Assembly (NCBI GenBank): GCA_016709305.1
Contig: JADJNA010000048.1
Location: 248,001-312,000, forward strand
Source of the DNA: Candidatus Villigracilis saccharophilus
GTDB taxonomy: Bacteria > Chloroflexota > Anaerolineae > Anaerolineales > Villigracilaceae
Direction of reading: 5' to 3'
DNA length: 64,000 nt
Shown piece by piece: positions 42,177 through 52,133 of this stretch; within the stretch, counting starts at the first letter, position 1; every line of letters starts with the position of its first letter. The position numbers and the translations under genes are program-made. A model generated the notes under the pieces. That model was not told the origin of the DNA. It saw only the letters and a list, made by a program, of their open reading frames with translations, and searched no databases.

Positions 42177-43169
42177 ATGGAAGTTTCAAAAGTTGAGAAT
42201 TTACCCCGGCCTCCCGGAATTATGAGCTCAATAAAAGCGGGCTTTGACACCATCGCCGCGCACATCACAGCGATTTTATTGCCGCTGTTATTGAATTTAT
42301 TCCTTTGGCTGGGTCCGCGCTTGCGCATGAACGCGCTATTCGATTCGATCAAGGATGAAGTCGTCTCGATCTGGAGATCGGGCGGTGTTTCTGCCGAGGA
42401 TATTCAACGCGTATTAACCTGGTATGGCGACACGATTCCAATGGTCAACTTGTTCTGGCTTTTGCGGACGCTGCCGGTTGGGATCTCGAGCCTGCTTTTT
42501 CCAAAGGGCGTATCATCCACCCCGCTGGGCGACCCCGCCAATTTGCAGGTCAGTGCCTTGAGCCTGCTCGGCTGGATGTTCCTGCTGACCTTGCTCGGCT
42601 GGATCGGTGGTGGGCTGTATTTTCGCAGTGTGGCGTGGATCGCAGCTGCCGGCAAGGAAGATAAACCGATGGGTATTTTGCGTGCCATCGTACAAACCAT
42701 GCTCATTTCCATTTTGTGGGGAATCCTTTCCGTGATGATCGGCGTTCCGCTCTTGCTTGTTTTGGGTCTGTTGCTTCAATTCAGCCCGTTGATCGCGAAC
42801 CTGCTGGTGATATTTATCAGTATTGCCTCCATGTGGGTGATCGTGCCTTTGTTCTTTTGGCCGCACGGGGTTTTCCTTAAGAAGCAAAATGTGATAACTT
42901 CGATTCTAAGCAGTTTTCAGATGGCGCGCTTTACGCTTCCCACCAGCAGCCTGTTCGTGTTGACGGTTTTTCTCATGAGCTTTGGCTTGAACTTTTTATG
43001 GAGCATTCCCCCCGAGGATTCCTGGATTACATTTCTTGGTATCTTCGGTCATTCTTTTGTGACAACTGCCCTGTTGGCCGGCAGCTTCATCTATTATCGT
43101 GATATGAACATCTGGCTGCAAAATGTGATCGAGAAATTGCGTCCAAATACCGTCACAAAACAAGCGTGA
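42177..43169 (+). CDS. Multi-pass membrane protein of unknown function
   Basis: 330 residues with six helices, including ITAILLPLLLNLFLWLGPRL and LSLLGWMFLLTLLGWIGGGL, and a hydrophilic loop of about 60 residues after the first. There is no recognised domain. TAGAAT lies nine bases before the ATG without a ribosome site, so the mRNA is probably leaderless. gyrB follows by 48 bp with its own ribosome site. Confidence 0.8.
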   Translation: MEVSKVENLPRPPGIMSSIKAGFDTIAAHITAILLPLLLNLFLWLGPRLRMNALFDSIKDEVVSIWRSGGVSAEDIQRVLTWYGDTIPMVNLFWLLRTLPVGISSLLFPKGVSSTPLGDPANLQVSALSLLGWMFLLTLLGWIGGGLYFRSVAWIAAAGKEDKPMGILRAIVQTMLISILWGILSVMIGVPLLLVLGLLLQFSPLIANLLVIFISIASMWVIVPLFFWPHGVFLKKQNVITSILSSFQMARFTLPTSSLFVLTVFLMSFGLNFLWSIPPEDSWITFLGIFGHSFVTTALLAGSFIYYRDMNIWLQNVIEKLRPNTVTKQA

Positions 43170-43217
43170 GCGATTTTATTAAAAAAGTAGACAGTTTTCA
43201 AACTGTTGGAGGATTTT

Positions 43218-45149
43218 ATGGCTGAAAAAGAAAATGCGATCAATTATGATGTCAGTTCGATCCAGGCGCTGGAGGGTATTGACCATGTGCGCAAACGCCC
43301 GGGCATGTACGTGGGCGGCACCGACATCAAGGCTTTACATCACCTGGTTTATGAAGTTGTTGATAATGCCATCGATGAGGCGCTTGCGGGTGTCTGCAAT
43401 AGAATCGATATTACCATTCACCCGGACAGCAGTGTGACCATTGAAGATAATGGACGCGGCATTCCGGTTGGTCCGCACCCTACCAAAAAGGATGCAAATG
43501 GCCGTCCAATGGAAACACTGGATGTTGTCATGACTGTCATCGGCGCGGGCGGTAAATTCGGCGGCGGCGGGTATAAGGTCTCCGGTGGTTTGCATGGCGT
43601 GGGTATCAGCGCAGTGAACGCCCTCTCGGAATGGACCATCACCGAGGTCAAGCGCGACGGCAAGCACTGGCGTCAGGAATACAAACGCGGCGTGCCTCAG
43701 GGTCCCATCAAGCAGATCGGCAAAGTAAAGGATGAGACCGGCACCAAACAGACCTTTAAGTTCGATAAGCAGATTTTCACAGAAGATATTGACTTCCGTT
43801 TCGACACCCTCATTCAACGCCTGCGTGAAATGTCCTTTGTGACGCGCGGCGTGACCATCAAATTTGTTGATGAGCGCGCCGACCGTGAAATGACCTTTTA
43901 CTTTGAAGGCGGCATTACCGCTTTCGTGCGCTATCTGAACCGCAACCGTGAAGGTCTGCATCCGGTTGTGCACGTTGAAAAAGAAGTTGAGAATATCGGC
44001 ATTGAAGCCGCGATCCAATACACTGACTCCTACACTGAATCTGTGTACTCCTTTGCGAACACGATCAATACCATCGACGGCGGTACACATCTGACCGGTC
44101 TGCGTTCTTCATTAACGCGTGTGGTCAATGACTACGCCCGCAAGAATGGCCTGCTCAAAGATGCCGACCCGAATTTCTCAGGTGACGATACCCGCGAAGG
44201 CTTGACCGCGATCGTCTCGATCAAACATCCCGATCCACAATTTGAATCGCAGACCAAGGTCAAGCTGATGAATCCCGAGGCGCAGACCTACGTCACCCAG
44301 GTGGTGGGCGAAGCATTCAGCACCTTCCTCGAAGAGAATCCGCAGGCGGCCAAGACGATCATCGCCAAGTGTTTAACCTCCGCCCGTGCTCGTGACGCGG
44401 CGCGTAAGGCGCGTGATCTTGTCATCCGCAAGTCTGCGCTCGAGTCGTTGACCTTGCCCGGTAAACTGGCAGACTGTTCCGAGCGCGATTCAAACAAGAC
44501 CGAGTTGTATATCGTGGAAGGTGATTCCGCCGGCGGTTCAGCCAAACAGGGACGCGACCGTCACTTTCAGGCGATCCTTCCGTTGCGCGGCAAGATCCTC
44601 AACACTGAGCGTGCCCGTCTTGATAAGATCCTCGGCAATAATGAAGTCAAGTCGCTGATCTCAGCATTGGGAACAGGCATCGGTGATAATTTTGACCTCG
44701 AAGGCTTGCGCTACGGACGGGTCATCATCATGACGGATGCGGACGTGGACGGCAGTCATATCCGCACGCTGCTGCTGACCTTCTTCTTCCGTTATATGCC
44801 GCAGTTGATCGACGGCGGTCACATGTATATTGCCCAGCCGCCTTTGTACCGCCTCGCTTACAAGAATCAGGTCAAATATGCGTACAGCGATAAAGAGAAG
44901 GATAAGGCTGTCAAAGAGTATGGCAATGATAAAGTTGGCATTCAGCGCTACAAAGGTCTTGGCGAAATGAACCCGGAACAGTTGTGGGAAACGACCATGA
45001 ATCCCACCAACCGCACCCTGCTGCTTGTCACCGTGGACGACGCCGCAGAAGCCGACCGTACCTTTGATATGCTGATGGGCGATGCCGTTGACCCGCGCAA
45101 GAAATTCATCCAAACGCACGCCAAGAGCGTCAGGAATTTGGATATTTAG
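43218..45149 (+). CDS. gyrB: DNA gyrase subunit B
   Basis: 643 residues from MAEKENAINYD, with GGAGG just upstream. The GHKL ATPase has LVYEVVDNAIDEALAG, IEDNGRGIPVG and VSGGLHGVGISAVNALS. The transducer domain follows. The TOPRIM domain has IVEGDSAGGSAKQGRDRHFQ and MTDADVDGSHIRTLLLTFFF. The end LMGDAVDPRKKFIQTHA is GyrB-like. It supplies the ATPase for negative supercoiling. No gyrA is adjacent. A strong terminator follows. Confidence 0.97.
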   Translation: MAEKENAINYDVSSIQALEGIDHVRKRPGMYVGGTDIKALHHLVYEVVDNAIDEALAGVCNRIDITIHPDSSVTIEDNGRGIPVGPHPTKKDANGRPMETLDVVMTVIGAGGKFGGGGYKVSGGLHGVGISAVNALSEWTITEVKRDGKHWRQEYKRGVPQGPIKQIGKVKDETGTKQTFKFDKQIFTEDIDFRFDTLIQRLREMSFVTRGVTIKFVDERADREMTFYFEGGITAFVRYLNRNREGLHPVVHVEKEVENIGIEAAIQYTDSYTESVYSFANTINTIDGGTHLTGLRSSLTRVVNDYARKNGLLKDADPNFSGDDTREGLTAIVSIKHPDPQFESQTKVKLMNPEAQTYVTQVVGEAFSTFLEENPQAAKTIIAKCLTSARARDAARKARDLVIRKSALESLTLPGKLADCSERDSNKTELYIVEGDSAGGSAKQGRDRHFQAILPLRGKILNTERARLDKILGNNEVKSLISALGTGIGDNFDLEGLRYGRVIIMTDADVDGSHIRTLLLTFFFRYMPQLIDGGHMYIAQPPLYRLAYKNQVKYAYSDKEKDKAVKEYGNDKVGIQRYKGLGEMNPEQLWETTMNPTNRTLLLVTVDDAAEADRTFDMLMGDAVDPRKKFIQTHAKSVRNLDI

Positions 45150-45175
45150 CAGATCAATTTCCAAGGAGTAATAAA

Positions 45176-45212
45176 AGAAGAGATCACTTAAGTTGTGGTC
45201 TCTTCTTTTTTG
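45176..45212 (+). terminator. Terminator after gyrB
   Basis: A 13-bp stem (AAGAAGAGATCAC, with one G-T pair) and a 7-base loop, followed by six T residues. Confidence 0.9.
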
Positions 45213-45267
45213 TACCGGCCTTTCTTCTTTGTCATGAAAGTCGCATACACCTTAAAGCATTGTGGAG

Positions 45268-45273
45268 TAAAAT
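45268..45273 (+). promoter_or_regulatory. -10 box of the large kinase gene, leaderless type
   Basis: TAAAAT nine bases before the ATG at 45283, with no ribosome site. Confidence 0.45.
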
Positions 45274-45282
45274 TTGACCATT

Positions 45283-48200
45283 ATGAAAGCTCAGGTTGTG
45301 CAATCTGGTTTGATCCAAGAAGCGATACCTGCCAATAAACTGCTCAGCAATGTTCTCACGTGGATCGTGCTGATCTACCAGGCAGTTGCGTTGTTTATCT
45401 TTTTTGCATGTATATACCTGGCAATAAACTGGATCAGGGAACCTTTTATTGGTTCTTTTTATGAGCATACGCTGGTTTTTGTTGATACCGGCCCCACACA
45501 AAAAGGGAGCGCCTGGGAATTCAATGCGCTGGTTTCCAGTGGAGACCAGATCGTGGCGGTGGATCACACCCCGGTCCAAACTCAAGCGGATGTGCGTAAA
45601 GTAATTATCGGAAAGCACCTTCCCGGAGACGTTATCCCGGTCACAATACGGTTTATCAACGGGGAAGTCCGCGATCTCGACATCACCCTGCACACGTTCC
45701 CATCACAAGGCGTCAATCTTTATTTTATTGTCCCAACTGTCATCAGTATGCTCTTTCTGATCTTCAGTTTATGGATCTTTGGCTTGCGCCGCAACGAACC
45801 AGCCGGACGCGCGTTTTCATTATTCACCTCCTCCATTGCCATTGCAACCGGCGCTTTCTTTAATATCTCAACGACTCACGAATTTACGATCATCTGGACC
45901 TTCAGCTGCGCCATCGCCGGCGGAGCGATCGTCGCGCTTGCGCTTTCCTTCCCGCAGAATCCGCGCTTGATGATCGATCGTCCCTACCTGCGCTGGATCG
46001 GTCTGTTCATTGGCATCGCCATGGCGATGATGGCAACTCCCACACTTTTTAACTTAAGTGAGCCGACAGCTTACATCCGTTACTGGCGGGCCATTTATTT
46101 ATTCGTTGCCGTGAGTGTCCTATTCCTGCTTGGCGCGAATCTATATTACTCTTTTTACGCGCAGTCACCGGTGGTGAAAACGCAGTCCCGCGCCATCATT
46201 GTCGGCGCGTTGATTTCCTTTATTCCTTTGAGCGTTTGGCTTGCGCTTGGAGGAGTGCTGGCACTTAATTTTTCGCCGTATTTGTTTTTACCAATTGTCA
46301 TATTTCCCGCTGTGATCGGGTACAACATTATGCGCTTCAAATTCCTGCGCACCGATGATCTGGTGCGGCGCGGATTTATGTATTTTATGCTTACGGCGAT
46401 CGTGATAACCGGCTATGCGTTATTGTCCGGCGGGGTGGGCGTGATCTTCAATACCCGCATGCCTTCCAATAACCCCTACCTTGTCGGCGGATATATTTTT
46501 CTTATCGCGCTTTTGCTTGAGCCGATCCGTACCCGGTTGCAAAGACTTGTGGATACGGTCTTCTTTCGCGGTGAGCGCGCTTTTGCAGAACAACTTGAGG
46601 GTTTCTCCCATAGACTTGCCACTGCGCTGGATCTCAACTCCATTGGAACGATCCTGCGTGAGCAGATCGCATCCACATTAAGCCCGAGCCGGATCCACAT
46701 CTATACATATGATTCACGCGACGATTTTTTCTCGGCCCTGCCCGGCGAAGACCGCCGCCCCACCAGCGAAATTCGTTTTACAGCCGCGAGTCCGTTTGCC
46801 CGTTATTTTGAAACGGAACACCTGCCCTTATATTTGGACAATACCGCCGAACTGCCTTCCGTATTGAAGCCTGAGCAATCGCGGCTGGCGTTGCTTGGCG
46901 CGCGCTTGTTTATTGCCCTGCCCGGTAAACACCGTGAAAACGGCTGGCTGGCTTTGGGTCCGCGTTTATCCGGTCTACCTTATACTCCGCGTGACCTGAG
47001 GTTCCTCGAGAATATTTGCGATCAGGCATCTGTTGCGATCGAACGTGTTCAAACCGTTGCGCGTCTTGAACGCCAGATCCAGGAAATGAATGCGTTGACG
47101 CGTGTTTCTCAAGGCGTGAATGTCACATTAACTTTTGACGATGTGCTTGAGCTGATCTACGCCCAGACCGTGCAGATCATTCCCACGTCGCATTTCCATA
47201 TCACGCTGTACAACAAGAAAAGCGATTATTTCTATTATGGTTTTTGTGTCGAAAACAATGAGCGTATCCCCGAACGCGAGAATCTGCCTTTTTCAATCAC
47301 TTCCGGTCTCAGCCCGGAGGTGATCCGCAAAGGCCGCCCGATCAATACCCAGGACTATATCCGCGATTGTCAGGCGCGCAACCTCTCTCCCATTCTGGAG
47401 AATGTATTCGCCTGGATGGGTGTGCCTCTCAATGCCGGCGCGGAGTCCATTGGTGCGCTCAGCGTCGGTAATCATGACAGCGCGACCGCCTATACACGCG
47501 GACAACTTGAACTTCTACAGGCCATCGCAGATCAGACCGCAGGCGCGATCGTGAAGGCGCGTCTGCTTGACGAAACTGAGCAACGCGCACGTCAGCTTTC
47601 CACCTTGAATGAAATTACCCGCCAGTTGACATCCACTCTGGAACTGGGTCCCCTGCTTCAAAATATTCTTGAGAACGCAGTTGGGATTTTGAATTGTGAG
47701 GCCGGCAGTTTACTGCTTGTGGATGACCAGACCAGTGATCTGATCTTCAAGGCGACCACTGGACCGGTGGCTTCCAACTTGATCGGGCAGCGTCTTCCCG
47801 TTGGCACCGGTATCGTTGGGCGGGCGGTGCAGACCCGTGCACCCGTGATCGAGAACGAGGAGCATCAAACATCAGCCAGATTCAAAGGGATCGACCAGCA
47901 AACTGGTTTTGCGAGTCGTTCACTTTTGGCCGTTCCGCTTCAGGCGAAGGATCACGTCACCGGCGTGATCGAAGTCATCAACCGCCGTGATGGCCTGCCT
48001 TTTGTGCAGGACGATCAAAATTTGCTGACCGCGTTTGCGGGTCAGGCTGCGGTTGCCATTGAAAACGCGCGTCTTTATGAACTCACCGATCAGGAACTGG
48101 CCGCGCGTGTCGAGGAACTCTCGGTCATGCAGCGCATTGATCGGGAATTAAATGCCAGCCTTGAAATGGATCGCGCCATGCGCATCACATTGGATTGGGC

Positions 48201-49302
48201 CTTAAGACAATCCGGCGCGGAAGCGGGGCTGATCGGCATGCTGGAGGAAAATTATCTGCATGTCATGTCGCAGCAGGGCTTTGATGAACGAATGGCGATT
48301 CTGCCGGATCAGACGATGAAAGTGGATCTGCCCGCCATGGTGCGGTCTGTGGAAACAGCCCAGCCGCAGCGTTTGGCGGTTGCCGACTCTAATGCGAAAC
48401 TGCTCGCCACGACGCATACGCAGATCATCATCCCCATCCGTCGTGAAACCGCTGTGATCGGTCTGCTGCATCTGGAAAGTACAAGCGATTCCCAGGTGGA
48501 TATTGAGTTTTTAACCCGTCTTACTGATCATGCCGCCATCGCCATTTCCAACGCGCAGCTGTACGGGGAAGTTCAGCGCGCTAATCTTGCCAAAAGTGAT
48601 TTCGTGTCATTCGTGGCACATGAGTTGAAGAACCCGATGACCTCCATTAAAGGCTACACGGAATTGCTGGCGGGCGGAGCGGTTGGAACGGTCAACGAAA
48701 TGCAGAATAATTTCCTCAACACCATTAAATCCAATGTTGAGCGCATGTCTACTTTGGTTTCGGATCTTAACGATAATTCCAAGATCGAGGCTGGCCGCTT
48801 GCGCCTTGACTACAAAGCCACCGATGTTGCCGCGCTTGTTGATGAAGTGATCCGCTCCATTAAACGTCAGGTGGAGGATAAGAAACAGATCCTTGAGGTG
48901 GTTTCGCCTGAGAATCTTCCACCCATGTGGTCTGACCGCATCCGCGTCAGCCAGGTGCTTACCAATCTGGTCAGCAACGCTTATAAATATACGCCTGAAG
49001 GCGGGCTTATCCAGGTGGGCGCGGAAGAGACCGCCAATGAATGGAATCCTGAAGGCGCTGCGCGGGTTATTCACTTGTGGGTCAAGGATAGTGGTATTGG
49101 CTTGAGCCCGGATGACCAACAGAGGGTTTTCCAAAAATTCTTCCGTTCAGATGATCCAAAAGCGCGCGAGGTACCGGGCACGGGATTGGGTTTGAACATC
49201 ACCAAGAGTCTGGTTGAAATGCAGGGCGGCCGCATCTGGTTCGAGAGCGAATTCCGCAAAGGCACAGCTTTTCACTTTACCATTCCGGTTGCGTCAGAGT
49301 AG
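45283..49302 (+). CDS. Large PDZ, multi-GAF membrane sensor histidine kinase
   Basis: About 1339 residues. A first membrane helix (about 20-50) is followed by a PDZ-like outer domain (GDQIVAVDHTPVQTQADVRK). Then come about seven to eight helices (about 145-425, as in 7TM-type sensors). Four GAF-like domains follow: about 440-600, 610-770, 790-950 (RLPVGTGIVGRAVQTRAPVI, the clearest) and 960-1110. Then HisKA (FVSFVAHELKNPMTSIKGYT) and HATPase_c (NLVSNAYKYTPEGG, DSGIGLS, GTGLGLNI). It likely integrates envelope and small-molecule signals. No response regulator is adjacent; the FIST gene is 9 bp downstream. Confidence 0.93.
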   Translation: MKAQVVQSGLIQEAIPANKLLSNVLTWIVLIYQAVALFIFFACIYLAINWIREPFIGSFYEHTLVFVDTGPTQKGSAWEFNALVSSGDQIVAVDHTPVQTQADVRKVIIGKHLPGDVIPVTIRFINGEVRDLDITLHTFPSQGVNLYFIVPTVISMLFLIFSLWIFGLRRNEPAGRAFSLFTSSIAIATGAFFNISTTHEFTIIWTFSCAIAGGAIVALALSFPQNPRLMIDRPYLRWIGLFIGIAMAMMATPTLFNLSEPTAYIRYWRAIYLFVAVSVLFLLGANLYYSFYAQSPVVKTQSRAIIVGALISFIPLSVWLALGGVLALNFSPYLFLPIVIFPAVIGYNIMRFKFLRTDDLVRRGFMYFMLTAIVITGYALLSGGVGVIFNTRMPSNNPYLVGGYIFLIALLLEPIRTRLQRLVDTVFFRGERAFAEQLEGFSHRLATALDLNSIGTILREQIASTLSPSRIHIYTYDSRDDFFSALPGEDRRPTSEIRFTAASPFARYFETEHLPLYLDNTAELPSVLKPEQSRLALLGARLFIALPGKHRENGWLALGPRLSGLPYTPRDLRFLENICDQASVAIERVQTVARLERQIQEMNALTRVSQGVNVTLTFDDVLELIYAQTVQIIPTSHFHITLYNKKSDYFYYGFCVENNERIPERENLPFSITSGLSPEVIRKGRPINTQDYIRDCQARNLSPILENVFAWMGVPLNAGAESIGALSVGNHDSATAYTRGQLELLQAIADQTAGAIVKARLLDETEQRARQLSTLNEITRQLTSTLELGPLLQNILENAVGILNCEAGSLLLVDDQTSDLIFKATTGPVASNLIGQRLPVGTGIVGRAVQTRAPVIENEEHQTSARFKGIDQQTGFASRSLLAVPLQAKDHVTGVIEVINRRDGLPFVQDDQNLLTAFAGQAAVAIENARLYELTDQELAARVEELSVMQRIDRELNASLEMDRAMRITLDWALRQSGAEAGLIGMLEENYLHVMSQQGFDERMAILPDQTMKVDLPAMVRSVETAQPQRLAVADSNAKLLATTHTQIIIPIRRETAVIGLLHLESTSDSQVDIEFLTRLTDHAAIAISNAQLYGEVQRANLAKSDFVSFVAHELKNPMTSIKGYTELLAGGAVGTVNEMQNNFLNTIKSNVERMSTLVSDLNDNSKIEAGRLRLDYKATDVAALVDEVIRSIKRQVEDKKQILEVVSPENLPPMWSDRIRVSQVLTNLVSNAYKYTPEGGLIQVGAEETANEWNPEGAARVIHLWVKDSGIGLSPDDQQRVFQKFFRSDDPKAREVPGTGLGLNITKSLVEMQGGRIWFESEFRKGTAFHFTIPVASE

Positions 49303-49311
49303 CGAGTTGAT

Positions 49312-50469
49312 ATGACAATGGTTTCATCTGTGGGTGTCGCTCAAGCGCTTGATGGTCGTGAGGCTGGTTTACAGGCCGCGCATCAGGCCTTAAATCGTCT
49401 GGGCGCAAATACACCAGCCTTTGCTGTGGTGATCTCTTCCCATCAATATCAGTCCCGTGAAGTATTGAATGGTGTAAGCAGTTTGTTGGTCGAAGTTCCC
49501 ATGATCGGATTTAGTTCGCCTTCCGGGTTGACCGGTAAAGGGGAGCATCCACATTCCGTGATCGTTGCGCTCCTGTCCGGCGATTTTCACGCGGAAACAT
49601 TGTGGCTTCCGGGCTATGCCCAGTCAGGCCGTGAAACTGCCGCAAAGATCGAAAAACACGCTGCGGAGCGCGGGGAACGTCAATCCATTCTATTCTTTGC
49701 GGATGGATTTAACGGTGATGCCGAACAATTCTGCGGCGCGATATCCCCGGGGGGAAATGTCTTTGGCGGGCTATCCAGCGGCGATCTGCACACTGGCAAT
49801 ACATACCAAATGGCCGGTAATCAAAGCGGCGCCGGCGGATTGGCGGCAGCGTTCTTGCGCGGGAATCTAAAGATAGCCATCGGAGCAGACCATGGCTGGG
49901 ACGCGGTTGGCAGGCAGTTCCGTGTCACGCGGTCTCGTGGATTCTGGCTGCGTACATTGGATGGCCGCCCTGCTTCTGAAACTTATGCGGGCCTTTTTGG
50001 TTATCCCGCGCGGGATTGGGCATTCCCTCCATTAAGTTACATGACACGTTTATATCCGCTTGGCGTTGAACAGGGCGAAGACCTGCTCGTGCGTTCGCCC
50101 ATTCGAGTGGAAGCAGATGGCAGTTTCCGCATGAACTCCGCCATCCGTGAAGGGATCGATGCTTATTTAATGGTAGGCAGCCGCAGTGCCTGTGAGCGTG
50201 CCGCCAGACAAGCCACGCAGCAGGCGCTTTTGCAGCTTGGCGACGCGAAGCCTGCCTTTGCCCTTGTGCTGGTTGACGTGGCCTGGCAAATGCTGTTGAA
50301 AGCCCAGCCTGGGGTGGAGATCGAAGCTGTCCAGGAGATCCTGGGAACGAACATTCCAATTGCGGGTGGGTATACGCTGGGTCAGGTGATACCCGTTGAA
50401 TCGCAGTCATTGAAATTTCTCAACCAGCATATCGTTGTCATTGTATTTGGTGAACAGAATTCCGCTTAA
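49312..50469 (+). CDS. FIST-domain sensor protein
   Basis: 385 residues with FIST_N (about 10-200, FAVVISSHQYQSREVLNGV and MIGFSSPSGLTGKGEHPHSV) and FIST_C (about 210-370, ETYAGLFGYPARDWAFPPLS, GVEIEAVQEILGTNIPIAGG). FIST proteins are thought to bind small ligands such as amino acids. It begins 9 bp after the kinase, so the two probably work together, with the FIST protein as a soluble input. There is no membrane segment. Confidence 0.88.
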   Translation: MTMVSSVGVAQALDGREAGLQAAHQALNRLGANTPAFAVVISSHQYQSREVLNGVSSLLVEVPMIGFSSPSGLTGKGEHPHSVIVALLSGDFHAETLWLPGYAQSGRETAAKIEKHAAERGERQSILFFADGFNGDAEQFCGAISPGGNVFGGLSSGDLHTGNTYQMAGNQSGAGGLAAAFLRGNLKIAIGADHGWDAVGRQFRVTRSRGFWLRTLDGRPASETYAGLFGYPARDWAFPPLSYMTRLYPLGVEQGEDLLVRSPIRVEADGSFRMNSAIREGIDAYLMVGSRSACERAARQATQQALLQLGDAKPAFALVLVDVAWQMLLKAQPGVEIEAVQEILGTNIPIAGGYTLGQVIPVESQSLKFLNQHIVVIVFGEQNSA

Positions 50470-50488
50470 CTGTGACCCCATTAAACTT

Positions 50489-50526
50489 ACGGAGGACGGC
50501 TCAAGTTGAGCCGTCCTCCGTTTTTA
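50489..50526 (+). terminator. Terminator after the FIST gene
   Basis: ACGGAGGACGGCTC and its complement, 5-base loop, then TTTTTATTT. It may also serve the trpB2 gene from the other side. Confidence 0.88.
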
Positions 50527-50541
50527 TTTGACTGGATGGAA

Positions 50542-51915
50542 TTATGACGGCAGATTCACCTGCGGAAGTTTACTCATCGATTCTTTCACCGCCTCGGCAG
50601 GATACTCGTAATCCTCAAGCTTTCCGCTGAGGTAGGATTCATACGCCGCCATATCAAAATTGCCATGACCTGACAGGTTGAACAGGATCACGCGCTTCTC
50701 ACCTTTGGCTTTTGCATCCAATGCTTCATCGATCGCCACACGCACCGCATGTGCAGATTCGGGCGCAGGGACGATTCCTTCCGCTTTCGCGAATTGGATC
50801 GCAGCTTCAAAAGTTTCTTTTTGTTTGACTGCCACCGCGTCTATGAAACCCGCATCATGAAGTGCGCTGATGCTGGGAGCCATGCCGTGATAGCGCAATC
50901 CGCCCGCGTGGATGCCGGGCGGCATGAAGTCGTGACCGAGAGTATGCATTTTGACGATGGGAGCCATCTTCGCGGTGTCACCATAATCAAAGGTGTACAC
51001 GCCTTTTGTCAGTGTGGGAGTCGCAGTCGGCTCCACGCCTACCAGACGGGTACGCCTGCCATTCTTGAGATTCTCTCTCAGGAACGGGTATGCAATTCCC
51101 GCGAAGTTCGATCCGCCGCCCACGCAGCCAATGACCACATCCGGATATTCATCGGCCATATCCATTTGTTTCAAGGCTTCTTCACCGATCACAGTCTGAT
51201 GCAGCAGCACATGATTTAACACCGAGCCTAATCCATATTTCTTTGTACCGTTGGATGAGGCTGCGGCTTCGACGGCTTCTGAAATGGCGATGCCAAGCGA
51301 ACCGAGATTGTTCGGGTTTTCAGCCAATACAGAGCGTCCATAATTTGTCAGTTCTGTCGGGCTGGCATAGACGCGCGCGCCGTAGGTTTCCATCAAATTG
51401 CGGCGGTATGGTTTCTGCTGATACGAGATCTTCACCATGTACACTTCAAGGTCAATATCAAAAACATTGCATGCGAATGCCAGCGACGAGCCCCACTGAC
51501 CTGCGCCGGTTTCCGTGGTCATGGCCTTTGTGCCGGCGATCTTGTTGTAAAAAGCCTGCGGGATGGCCGTGTTAGGCTTGTGACTTCCTGAAGGCGATAC
51601 GCCTTCATATTTGTAGTAGATATGCGCGGTTGTGCCGAGCGCCTTTTCCAATCTGCGCGCGCGCAGGAGCGGGGTGGGGCGGAAGAGTTTATAGATCTCT
51701 CGTACTTCCTCTGGGATCTCGATATAGCGTTCGGTACTGATCTCCTGCATGATCAGGTCCATCGGGAAGAGCACAGACAAAAAGTCTGGCGTGACTGGCT
51801 CCAGCGTGCCGGGATGCAGCACCGGGGTCTGCGGAACCGGGCTGTCCGCATAGATGTTGTACCAGAATTTCGGCAGGTCGGTTTCGTTCAATTGAAAGCG
51901 GGTCTGTTCGTTCAT
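50542..51915 (-). CDS. trpB: TrpB2-type tryptophan synthase beta chain
   Basis: 457 residues from MNEQTRFQLNETDLP, with GGAGG before this ATG. The PLP fold type II domain shows GRPTPL-like FRPTPLLRARRLEKALG and YYKYEGVSPSGSHKPNTAIP with the Schiff-base Lys. TETGAGQWGSSLAFA and VIGCVGGGSNFAGIAYPF are the substrate and phosphate-binding loops. The extra N-terminal region and insertion are typical of TrpB2. It joins indole and serine to make tryptophan. No trpA is adjacent. The upstream T-box with UGG specifier supports the assignment. Confidence 0.93.
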   Translation of the reverse strand: MNEQTRFQLNETDLPKFWYNIYADSPVPQTPVLHPGTLEPVTPDFLSVLFPMDLIMQEISTERYIEIPEEVREIYKLFRPTPLLRARRLEKALGTTAHIYYKYEGVSPSGSHKPNTAIPQAFYNKIAGTKAMTTETGAGQWGSSLAFACNVFDIDLEVYMVKISYQQKPYRRNLMETYGARVYASPTELTNYGRSVLAENPNNLGSLGIAISEAVEAAASSNGTKKYGLGSVLNHVLLHQTVIGEEALKQMDMADEYPDVVIGCVGGGSNFAGIAYPFLRENLKNGRRTRLVGVEPTATPTLTKGVYTFDYGDTAKMAPIVKMHTLGHDFMPPGIHAGGLRYHGMAPSISALHDAGFIDAVAVKQKETFEAAIQFAKAEGIVPAPESAHAVRVAIDEALDAKAKGEKRVILFNLSGHGNFDMAAYESYLSGKLEDYEYPAEAVKESMSKLPQVNLPS

Positions 51916-51934
51916 GGGTTCCTCCAAAAAATAT

Positions 51935-52087
51935 TTATGGCACAAAGCGCGGCGCGGAGTTGAATTCAGCGTCATTGCTTTGATCATCGATCACTTGCGC
52001 GGCGGGCAGGGAATTATCGCTCGGGGTTTCAACGGCGCGTTCCTGCAAATTGATTTCCTGCGGTTCAGATTGAGGCGTGAGGTTCAT
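51935..52087 (-). CDS. 50-residue acidic peptide between T-box and trpB2
   Basis: Starts at ATG 52087 after AAAGGAGAAACG, runs 50 codons and stops 19 bp before the trpB2 ATG, which has its own ribosome site. The sequence is acidic and polar (MNLTPQSEPQEINLQERAVE, ending SAPRFVP). It has no Trp, so it is not a classical Trp leader peptide. It is a likely translated gene because of the strong ribosome site and its fixed place in the unit. Function unknown. Confidence 0.6.
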   Translation of the reverse strand: MNLTPQSEPQEINLQERAVETPSDNSLPAAQVIDDQSNDAEFNSAPRFVP

Positions 52088-52133
52088 CGTTTCTCCTTTG
52101 TTTACTCCTCTCCCGTGGGGCGGGTGAGGGGAT

